Source: Phytophthora quininea
Taxonomy: Eukaryota > Oomycota > Peronosporomycetes > Peronosporales > Peronosporaceae
Assembly: GCA_011947345.1 (NCBI GenBank)
Contig: JAAVTG010001008.1
Coordinates: forward strand, 372,001 to 436,000
Direction: 5' to 3'
Length of the DNA: 64,000 nt
The notes below the pieces were generated by a model. That model saw nothing but the letters and a program-made list of their open reading frames with translations, searched no databases and was not told the origin of the DNA. This document shows positions 56,011 to 64,000 of the stretch, in pieces (the stretch's first letter is position 1; each line of letters starts with the position of its first letter). Position numbers and translations under genes: made by a program.

Positions 56011-56016
56011 CCTCTG

Positions 56017-57735
56017 TTTGAAAGAGGGCTTGTTCGAGAATGAATGGATTAGGAGGCAGCACATAAATTCGGTTCGGTGAACACTTGCTTAGTGTGTGCC
56101 ACCTTACCTTAGGCATGTCATCCGTGCTTTTGTCCGTTCAATCTGTGCATTTACACCAGATGACATGTTTATCTGTGTGCTTTCTTTTCTGTCTGTGCAG
56201 TTTACTGGGTTTTCTGTATAGTTATGCTGTTTCGTCTGTGTGATTCTACCGCTCTCGTTGTAGACACGAGCTGATTCCTTCCTGGAGAAGCCAAGGTATA
56301 GTATTCGTTTTGAGTTCCGACTTCAGAGTTCCAGTCTAGTAAGACTCCAGCGTTCGACACGGCAGCTAACGCAAATTGTTTTTATAGCTGGCTGCGAGGG
56401 TAGTATGCATGGCGTCACTCTGCAACGTGCGAGAAGACACCAGCCCTTTTGAGCAACCCCTGGGGGCGAAGACGCTACATACATTATACCAGCTCTTTCA
56501 CAGGGAATCTGCATGAGTTACGCCGACACCGAAGAAGCCCTGCATCACTGGGAAAGCAACCACGTCTTGGACTTCATCACATAGCAAACCGAGAAAACCG
56601 ATGAAGAAATAATTGTGCAGAGAACTTTCCGCTGCGATCGTTATGGCTTGCCACAAAACATCCGAAAGCTCACGGACGAACAACGCGTTCGCTCAAAGCG
56701 TGGTTGCAAGAAGGTCGGACGCAAAAGGAAAATTCGATTTGAGGCAGTGGACTGCGATAGTCCAGAAAGGCCTTGGCGAGTTGTTCACATCGGCGGTTCC
56801 AACACTCACAATCACCACCCGTATGTCATCGCCATCGTAATGCAGAAAGCTTTTGGCTGGTATCGACACCATCAGATAAAATGATACACGCTCAGTCGCC
56901 TTTCTGCACTCCTCCTGCAGACGTGATGACTTCGCCTCGTTATAGCAATCCATACGCTTTGGTCACGGTGAAAGACATCGCCAACGAAAATGTGCTTAGC
57001 GTCACAAGGAGCTTGACAAGGAGCTTGACATCGATAAAGCGACCGAAGAAATGTTTAAACAACTGGATGTTTGTGAAGTTTTCTACAGGTGCAAGGTCAA
57101 CAATGAGATCTCCAGACTGTACTATCTGTTTTGGTCTCATCCAGAAAGCATGAAGCATGTCGAGATTTGGATGCTCTCAGCATCATCACTAAGTCTTCTG
57201 ACGGCTGTTGCTTGATTGCATGTTGATCGATCCAGATTGTGCATCATGTGGTTCGCCCACATTCTCCATGCAGTTCCTGCGCCCTGAAAAGTTGACTCCC
57301 ATTTATGCTTAACGGCTTAAGCTCAACCATTTCTTCAAAATATTCCTCTGCAGCTGTCCCGGACCAATCTCTAGCTTGAGGAGAAGTACACACCTTTTGA
57401 ACTCGACCAGGGTTAACAGAGTCGCAATGGTAACGCCGAACTGATAGACTAGAAGCTTGACCGCTTCTCCACGAACGGCATGGAGCCAGGAATTCTTTGC
57501 CTGTTCGGGCTTCGTGTTGTCAACAATGTGGGGATTGGACTTGAACCGAATCATTTCCCCACGTCTAGATATTCGCTATCTCCACAGTCCACTGGGACAA
57601 GGGGAGCATCGAAGGTCTCAATGTTCATAGACCTAAATTTTGTGGTACACATATTTTTGTTTAAGTGAATATAGTATTTCTTTTTATTCACTAATTCCGA
57701 GTCTGCTGCCATCAACCACCAACTTTCTCCTCGCG
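56017..57735. other. Intergenic region with a probable transposon remnant
   Basis: 1.7 kb. The plus frame 56615-56884 (QRTFRCDRYGLPQN, RGCKKVGRKRKIRF, then HNHHPY) resembles the DNA-binding N terminus of MULE/FAR1-type transposases, and further fragments run to about 57150 in other frames. No catalytic core is seen, so it is a decayed element unrelated in orientation to the MULE on its left. The last ~150 bp should be the promoter of the KH gene. Confidence 0.5.
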
Positions 57736-60535
57736 ATGCAGCAAGTCTCGTCGCCGCCTGGCGAGAGCGACGTCGGCGGACACAAGGCCCACCTGCTTGC
57801 TCTACTAGACCGCGCGCGTGAACCGCGGCCTGGAGCCCGAGAGCAGCGATGCCACAGTCACTACAGGCCAGAGCGCTGAATCAGACCCAGTATCCTTCAT
57901 TAAGAGCGAGACATTACCCGTTCCCAGCGCTTCGGACTGCGTCCAAGACCCAGAGGGTCAAATTTCCACGTCCAAGCGTCCTTTTGGTTCCCAAAACAGC
58001 CAGTCTAGGACGTCTGAGGACGAGAGTGTCCTCATCAAACAAGAAAACCAAAACCCCGTTGTTTATCAGTCTTCAGTGGACAACCACAAGCCCCCAAGCA
58101 CTACAAAGACTACCCAGAAAACACAAAGCTCTAACGGTAGTGCTTCTCACTCCAGAACCTCCAGTGGGTCAAGTGGGCTCCCAGCAGAAGATGAAGACGT
58201 GACGATGACTACTACTGCTGACATTAGATATATGGAGCCAACAGCAAGAGCTTCAGATGGACACCCTCGTGTTGCTGTTCTGCACACAACACCGAAGCCA
58301 CGCAGCGCAGACTTGACTGGCATCACCCGCGATGTCCCGCGACTGCAGCAACTGAAACCTCTCCAGGTGCCGAGAAACAACCAATTGTCCCAACCAGAAC
58401 AACCACAACACGAAGTTAAAGCACCTACCAGACGGGAAATACCGCCGCAAGCCCAACCGAAACAAGGAAAGAAGAACGCAACATCTACCACAACGAACAC
58501 TTCTCTGAAAAGGCTGACGTCCCTCACCCCTGATGAATATGACGACTCGGAGCTTCACGGAGATTTCCTTCACATGATGCACATTTTGATCCCTGCTAAC
58601 GCAACTGGAGCACTTTTGGAGCGTCGTGGTGAGCCGATTCAGAGCATAAGCCAGCAAGCAGATTGCACGCTGTCAATCCGCGAGCCAGAAGCGTCCCCTT
58701 TAAGGATGACCGCTTGTTACGCATCTACGGAAAAGCTAAGTGTATCTCCTTAGCTCAACAACTCGTCATTGCCTACATCCGCGCTTTCCGAGCGGAGAAG
58801 CGTGACCCATCCTACATAGACTTGACAGAGGAACAGCTCCCAGTGCCAGTACCAGCCACCTGCATCACAAAAGCCACGAGCGTGGCTGTTTCTTCAGGAA
58901 AAGATAACAGAAAGAAAGCGCAGTTAGATATTACGAGTCCATTTACTTGGATGGTAGAACGTGAAGAAGTTGGCAAAATGATGGGACGTCAAGGCGTCAT
59001 CCTGGCTTCTATCCGGCAAGACACGGGGGCAACGATTCATGTTGAGGAAGACGTCGTTCCTGGAACTACCGAGCGCCGCGTAATTCTTTCTGGAACAAAA
59101 GATGCGATCGTTGGAGCAGTGGAAGCGATCAAAAGTAAGTCCGGCGGCCGACCTGAAGTCGCAGCTACTGTCTCGAACGGGAGACTTGGACAATATTTTG
59201 CCATTCCGTACCACGCGGCAGGCTGTCTGATTGGACCTCAGGGGTCCACAGTGAAGAGCATCACAGAGCGTTCTGGTGCGCGGCTACAAATCCCATCCGC
59301 CGAAGACTTGCCCCTTGGAAGTGTGAACCGCATTCTCCACATGCAAGGCACTCCAAAGCAAACAGAACACGCCCAGAGAATTGTTGGCGGAAAGCTACGA
59401 GACTATCTATCCTCTACAAAATCACCCAAACCGATAATCCCTGGTTCAACCGGCGTAAAGGGCGACAAAGTCACTGTTAAAACGCTACTCCCTCAAGAAT
59501 TGCCGCTTTTTGCTGGATCGACGCGGTCGTTTGGTCCGTGAGATTTCAGAGAAATCTGGCGCTTACACTCACTTTTTGGCTCCCCATGACGAGGAGCAGC
59601 GCATTTGCGTCTTCAGTGGCGACTTGAGTAATGTTCTTCGAGCTCAGCGTCTCGTCTTGCAGATAGTCGCCGGAGACGCGATTTCTTCTAAGCACATTGT
59701 TCCTCCGCGAAAGCGGAAACGCGCTCAACGGTACGAAGAAGAGGAGGAGGAAGTGGAGGTAGAAGAAGATGAAATGGTCGATGCGCAGGACTTCGTGGAA
59801 GGAGACACGACTTACTATGAAGATGAGGTCGAAGACGAATACTATGACGACGAATTTGCCGAAGAGCCGCAATCATTGCCACGCAGGCAGCAAATCGTTC
59901 GGCGCAGACCTCTAGGCCGCTCTCGACACGAGTACGATGAACATGACCATATGTACGAGTACGAGGATGCGGATGACGGCTACGAGGAGTATGAAGAGCG
60001 ACCAGGGCAGCCATTGCGACGACGTCCTGCTCCTATTCGCCGGCGTGAGTATTACGAAGACGAGTATGCGGTTGACGAATACGATCATGACGACAGCACG
60101 GAGTATGAAGCTCCTCGACCTCGAGTGCCTATGAGGCAGACTGTGGTGCGACGACGGCCACCTGCCACTATCCGCAGGAGCGCATACGAAACCGATGACT
60201 ACGACTATGAGTACGAGGATGAAGATGAGGGCGACGACCAGCTCTTGCTCCCGCCGAGAAAACTTATTAGGCGTCGACCTAGTAGCACTCAAGACGACCG
60301 GCGCTCTGCCGTCGTCTTCCCTGACCGAAAGGTTCAAATGGTAGCGCCAGCACAGAGCCCACGCAACGGACGTCCAAGAGCGATCCGAGGTGACCAAAGA
60401 CGCACGAATGGAAGCGCTAGACCCCGCCCAAAACCTGCTCGAAGCGGAACCTCAAGTGCACGGGGTGGTAGAGGCCGCGCAAGCGCCACGCGTGGTCGTG
60501 GGCGTGGTGGCGACAACAAGCGGCGTCGCCAATAA
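57736..60535 (+). CDS. Four-KH-domain RNA-binding protein with acidic/Arg-rich tail
   Basis: About 932-934 residues. The N-terminal ~240 residues are Ser/Thr/Gln-rich. Four KH folds follow: KH1 (MMHILIPANATGALLERRGE), KH2 (EEVGKMMGRQGVILASI), KH3 (HAAGCLIGPQGSTVKSI) and KH4 (LLDRRGRLVREISEKSGA). KH2 and KH3 have a proper GxxG RNA-gripping loop (GRQG, GPQG). KH1 and KH4 have ERRG and DRRG. The tail alternates acidic Tyr-rich blocks (EYEDADDGYEEYEE) with Arg-rich ones (RRRPAPIRRR) and ends in RGG/RGRG. The frame breaks near 57815 (GC unit or one base), 58698 (one base) and 59510 (two missing or one extra T). Likely an mRNA-binding scaffold, vigilin/PCBP-like in layout only. Confidence 0.8.
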
Positions 60536-60605
60536 ACAGGACGGCTGAGCCGGTCAGCACCCCTCCAACTAAAATCATCACTCATCCGAAAAATAAGTTT
60601 GTGCA

Positions 60606-62558
60606 TTATCGCCGAACGAACAGACCTGCAGCTGTGGCAGCAGTGGCGCAGGCAATGAATGATAGACCCAAGACAAGCGGCGACTTGGGTGGAGAGTTGA
60701 CGGCTGCATTACTGAGGTCTTCGATCTGCAGCTCACGCAGCCGTGGATGCCCAAAGTCGTTGGAACTGCTGATTCTGGAACGACGCGTCTGTCTTGATTC
60801 CACGTCGTACAAGTGCACGTCCACGTCCGAGGTGTTGACTTTGGTGGCTCCTCCAATGACGCAGTGATCGTTGATGTGCCTCGAGAGCGAACCTGGCCGC
60901 TTGGCAACTGAAGTTAAGCCCTCCACCTCTTCAGGCTCGTCACACTTCCCAGATTTGCCAGTTTTCGGAGATGTTGAAGGCATGTCCACCCAATTCAGCT
61001 CCAACGACATTTTCCGTCTCCTCTTCCCGTCGCTGGTCGTCAGACTCGTCAACACATCGTCTGTAGCGTCGTTCTTCATCGTCTCAAGCTCCAGTGGTGG
61101 CACTTGTGAAGATGTTGTGGTTGGCTCACCATCACTGACGCTAACTGTTCTCGTGCCGGCCTCTTTGTTAGACTTCTGGCTGTCCAGCGCCAACACTTCG
61201 GCCGCCGTCGTGACTGTATTTGCCACGCACAAGGTTTTGCGTCTGTTGCGTCGCTGTAGACTTCCATCTGAGACCATATCGGAGGTCTGTCGACGCAGAA
61301 TCCTGTTCTCCAGTCGCAGAGCTGCCACCTCGCGCGTGGCGTCTCCAAGTAGCTGCTCCATATCTCTGACTGCTTGTTCCTGAGGAGCCACTTCGACGTC
61401 GTCGTCACTCTGTCCATCAGCACTGCCATGCCCACTCTGCTGCTGCCGCAATCGATCGAGCTGCGACTGCAACTGCTGTAACGCTTCTGTAACACGTTTT
61501 GTCTCGGCCTGCGCGCTCGCCGTGCGGTTTTCCGCCACCTGAATCTGTGTTGTTGCGCGCGCCTTGCCGTGTTCAAGCTTGGCGATGAGCTCTTCCCGAG
61601 TCGCCAAGCGCGCTTGAATGTCTTCGTTTTCAGCCTCCAGCCTCCGGATAGTGCGACGTAGAGCGTCTCGAGCAGCTTTGGCGCTTTCCAGTTCCTCAGC
61701 ACGTTGGCCAAGTTGCGTCGTTACGAAGTCGAGGTCATGTTGGACCCTCGTGGTCTCGGTCTGCTGGTCTTTGCTGCGCTTCTTCAGCATCGACATCCCT
61801 TCACTCAGCTCTCGTCCACGTTGCTGCTCCCGTTCACTCGCCAGCTCCAGCTCCAGACAACGTCGTCGGAATTCATCCGCTCTCTGTTCAAGCTGCACCA
61901 CTTCGGCTTCTCTGGCCTCACAAAGTTCGCACGCGTTGCTGCCGTCGTTCAGACTCTTGTTGAAGCTCCTGGATCGAGAACTACGCAGCGATCGTCGCCG
62001 TTGCACTTGAGTTGACGAATCCTCCTGCCAGGTCTCCCACGACGTGAACGGAGGGTCGTAGCGCTGCAGCTCGTTCTCCAGCGCCTTGTTCTGGTCTTTC
62101 AGGCGCTGTAAATCTCTCTCCGACCGCTCGCCAGTAATCTGCGCAGATTCTAATTCGTCGTGCAGCGCGTCCACTTCCTCCCGTGCAGAGCGTAACTGGT
62201 CCAGCAGTGCGTTGCCGGCATTGGCAGCCAGTCGGAGATTGTCCTGCTCCCCGGCGAGTTCGACCAAAGTCCTGGCCAGCTTCTGCTCCAGCAGTTTCTC
62301 TCTAGTGGAAGCTTCTTCGGCCTCGGGGTTGTTGCTGTGCTGGTGTTTAGCAGTGCTGGGTCCTGCGTGAGCGGCGCCTGCTTCGGTGGACTGGCCGAGA
62401 CTGTGAATGTCATCGACCAACAAGTCGACGATCAGTTGTCGGACGTGGTCCAGCAGCTCCGCGTTCGCGTCTTCGGTCAGTCGCGTGGGAGAGCCTGTCG
62501 CCCACTGGTTGGGACTCGTGCAGGCCATTGCTCTTAGACGGGTGCTTGTCGAATGCAT
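60606..62558 (-). CDS. Tail-anchored coiled-coil protein
   Basis: Intact single exon, 650 residues. Residues ~85-160 and ~205-440 are long coiled coils (EEVDALHDELESAQ, LEQRADEFRRRCLELELASE, RRTIRRLEAENEDIQARLA). A CELCEA pair lies between them. The C terminus is one hydrophobic helix (LVLGLSFIACATAATAAGLF) followed by VRR, the form of a tail-anchored membrane protein. The start is the ATG at 62558. The architecture suggests an organelle tether or motor adaptor, but no family motif identifies it. It is tail to tail with the KH gene (70 bp apart). Confidence 0.78.
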   Translation of the reverse strand: MHSTSTRLRAMACTSPNQWATGSPTRLTEDANAELLDHVRQLIVDLLVDDIHSLGQSTEAGAAHAGPSTAKHQHSNNPEAEEASTREKLLEQKLARTLVELAGEQDNLRLAANAGNALLDQLRSAREEVDALHDELESAQITGERSERDLQRLKDQNKALENELQRYDPPFTSWETWQEDSSTQVQRRRSLRSSRSRSFNKSLNDGSNACELCEAREAEVVQLEQRADEFRRRCLELELASEREQQRGRELSEGMSMLKKRSKDQQTETTRVQHDLDFVTTQLGQRAEELESAKAARDALRRTIRRLEAENEDIQARLATREELIAKLEHGKARATTQIQVAENRTASAQAETKRVTEALQQLQSQLDRLRQQQSGHGSADGQSDDDVEVAPQEQAVRDMEQLLGDATREVAALRLENRILRRQTSDMVSDGSLQRRNRRKTLCVANTVTTAAEVLALDSQKSNKEAGTRTVSVSDGEPTTTSSQVPPLELETMKNDATDDVLTSLTTSDGKRRRKMSLELNWVDMPSTSPKTGKSGKCDEPEEVEGLTSVAKRPGSLSRHINDHCVIGGATKVNTSDVDVHLYDVESRQTRRSRISSSNDFGHPRLRELQIEDLSNAAVNSPPKSPLVLGLSFIACATAATAAGLFVRR

Positions 62559-62856
62559 CAAGCACCGGCAACTAAGACGGTGGTGATGTGGGACCGTGTT
62601 CTTCTTCCGTGGCGTGTGAAACGGTGTTTAGCAGAGACCATGCATGGTACGCAGTGCGAACTTAATGCGGCAACATCTTGGAGATCGACAATGGAGCTCT
62701 ATCTCTTCCGGCTCTAAAAATGGCGGTGCTGGCAAGGATGGGCCTTGTCTATTGTCTGCTTGGGGGCGTTCAGTCTGCCGTGCCATTGCGACTTGAAGCG
62801 ATTGTGAGAACGTGGCAAGGCCCGCGTGACTTGTTGAAGCTGCAGCTGTAGACGAA

Positions 62857-63611
62857 ATGGCTCATTTGAGTACGTTCTGCTTGGGTAGTCATGTCTGGAA
62901 TAGTCCGTTTCATTGCTCTTTGAATTGCTGCAGGCGAACGACATGGCGAGGCGACACGCAGACGTGAAGAATTGCTGCGGGAACGAGTGCAGGTGCTGGC
63001 TCTTCGAACGGGATACCCGGAAGTGGTCCATCGCTCAATGCCGACGACGTCTGCGGTCACTGCGACGGTCAATGCGGTCATCAACGACCAGCTCGAGACT
63101 ACCAGAAGCAGCACAGGAGCACATGAATCGTCGTACACAACCCCTCAGCGACGCACCCCAGAGGAAATGGCCGAATTCGTACGTGCTGTATTGCTGCTGT
63201 GTCAACTGCCACAGTCCTAGATCTGATCTCGGCCGTTGTTTTCAGAGCCGTCAGTGCGAGCAACGCGTTTTGCAGATTCGCGAGAAAGAGATCCAAGCTC
63301 GACGACAGACGCTAGCTATTGAACAGGAGCGCAAGGCTCGCAATCAACTCGCAGGGGAGGCAGCTCCAGCCCAAGCCGCTCGGAGACTTCGCGAACGACG
63401 AGAGAAGCAACGTCGAACAGCTGAAGCTGCGTTGGAAGCTTTAGTGGATCAACAGGAGTCTTCTCTTGAGGCGATGAACATCGCTCGTATGCTGTCGCCA
63501 CGTTTTCAGGAACGCGTGCCGTTCGCTCCGTCGGTGGTGAAGAATTCGTTCGAAGACGAGCGAGTCAAGTACCTGCTCTCAGCGACCCGAGTGGGTTCCT
63601 ACTACCACTAA
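62857..63611 (+). CDS. Small basic coiled-coil protein, hypothetical
   Basis: Three exons: 62857-62869, 62934-63178, 63246-63611, with introns of 64 and 67 bp (GTACGT donors, CAG acceptors), 207 residues. The 13-nt first exon (MAHLS split codon) is accepted because the donor/acceptor pair keeps frame and gives a clean start. The protein is Arg/Glu-rich: EATRRREELLRERVQ, then QRVLQIREKEIQARRQT and RRLRERREKQRRTAEA, mostly helical. The C terminus FEDERVKYLLSATRVGSYYH looks conserved-like. Function unknown. Divergent from the tail-anchored gene (298 bp). Confidence 0.72.
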
Positions 63612-63641
63612 ACTCTGATGAATAAATTGCATTTAAAACAG

Positions 63642-63779
63642 TCTCGCTAAAACATTGCCGTACTTGGTGTGCATTGTGTGACGTCGGTGCTTGTCAGAAT
63701 GGGCCACGCAGACTGCGTTTGTTTCTCGCTAGAGCATTGCCGTACTTGGTGTGCATCGTATGACGTCGGTGCTTGTCAG
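63642..63779 (+). repeat. Direct 56-bp duplication across the end of the small gene
   Basis: 63642-63697 and 63724-63779 are near-identical (TCTCGCTA...GGTGCTTGTCAG, four mismatches), 82 bp apart. The second copy lies in the coding end, the first in the 3' flank. Confidence 0.85.
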
Positions 63780-63927
63780 TAGCAGGCTCGCGAGGCTCAA
63801 TCTTGCGAGGATAGTAGTCCAACTCGGCTTGAGTGGAGAATCGACTCGCCATGTACAACTTATACTGCTCGTTGTCGGTACCTGCTGACAGTTCTCTCTG
63901 GGACTTTGGCGACCTTGTTGTTCCCAT
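63694..63927 (-). CDS. Small hypothetical protein
   Basis: 77 residues from ATG at 63927: basic, with FSTQAELDYYPRKIEPREP and a KHRRHTMHTKYGNALARNKR tail. It may be complete or the last exon of a gene extending past the window. The DNA for DKHRRHTMHTKYGNAL is repeated just downstream of the stop. Confidence 0.5.
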   Translation of the reverse strand: MGTTRSPKSQRELSAGTDNEQYKLYMASRFSTQAELDYYPRKIEPREPATDKHRRHTMHTKYGNALARNKRSLRGPF

Positions 63928-64000
63928 TTTTCAGCGAGCACGTGAATTTTGCTCGTCGCTGGGGCCTTGCGATGGTGGTCGAGTTGCTGCGCATACTTCC

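Larger units (their letters stand above)
53678..56016 (-). mobile_element. MULE (Mutator-like) DNA transposon
   Basis: A MULE transposase gene is bracketed by blocks of the same short repeat in opposite orientation: three GGTGACAGTGACAAAA units at 53678-53748 and their inverted relatives at 55839-56010. The inner ends also match loosely (AAAGTA, TACGCTG on both sides). Exact outer ends and the 9-bp duplication expected for MULEs could not be fixed by eye. Confidence 0.75.

Noticed and set aside
59546..60397. Minus-strand hydrophobic frames that look like membrane proteins
   Set aside because: Complement of the acidic Tyr- and Arg-rich tail of the KH protein; no start context or domain.
1..64000. 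tRNA or rRNA genes
   Set aside because: No cloverleaf with the usual GGTTCRANTCC arm or conserved rRNA block was found on reading either strand; a covariance-model scan would be needed to exclude them fully.

Overview
The window looks like nuclear DNA of an oomycete, most probably Phytophthora or a close relative. Genes are dense, sit on both strands and carry few, short GT-AG introns (54-136 bp where I could place both ends). Gene content fits: RWP-RK and SHAQKY-MYB regulators, a membrane-anchored aspartic protease, and a coiled-coil/START-like family resembling proteins often labelled 'M96 mating-specific family' in Phytophthora annotations (label recalled, not checked). No bacterial or organellar signature is seen.

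Layout. 1-3960: 3' part of a Ty3/gypsy chromodomain retrotransposon with its right LTR. 4142-24442: a cluster of ten paralogous coiled-coil/START-like genes in three subgroups, interrupted by one unrelated gene (12437-13509). 25183-28389: a three-exon gene for a ~1002-residue coiled-coil, C2-like, multi-membrane-spanning protein. 29130-31850: a decayed paralog of that gene, split by a complete hAT transposon with terminal repeats and target-site duplication. 31837-38190: a PHD-finger protein and the large subunit of chromatin assembly factor 1, both carrying SUMO-interaction-like motifs. 39678-45005: a cytochrome c oxidase Vb-like subunit, an RWP-RK + MYB fusion and a secreted TIM-barrel-like + FGE-like protein. 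45120-48095: a CHAT protease-like + NB-ARC + STAT-type linker/SH2 fusion, the most unusual gene here. 48918-53611: an aspartic protease, a mitochondrial Nudix hydrolase and a 2-oxoglutarate oxygenase joined across an in-frame TGA to C2H2 fingers. 53678-56016: a MULE transposon. 57736-64000: a four-KH RNA-binding protein, a tail-anchored coiled-coil protein and two small conserved-looking genes.

Reading-frame quality. Nearly every apparently broken conserved gene is repaired by adding one base to a short homopolymer run (about 30 places). After that the lengths are multiples of three and the domains read through. I treat these as probable sequence undercalls, annotate the genes as intact CDS spanning the breaks, and say where the breaks are. 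Exon ends come from reading GT/AG signals and frame by eye, not from transcripts.
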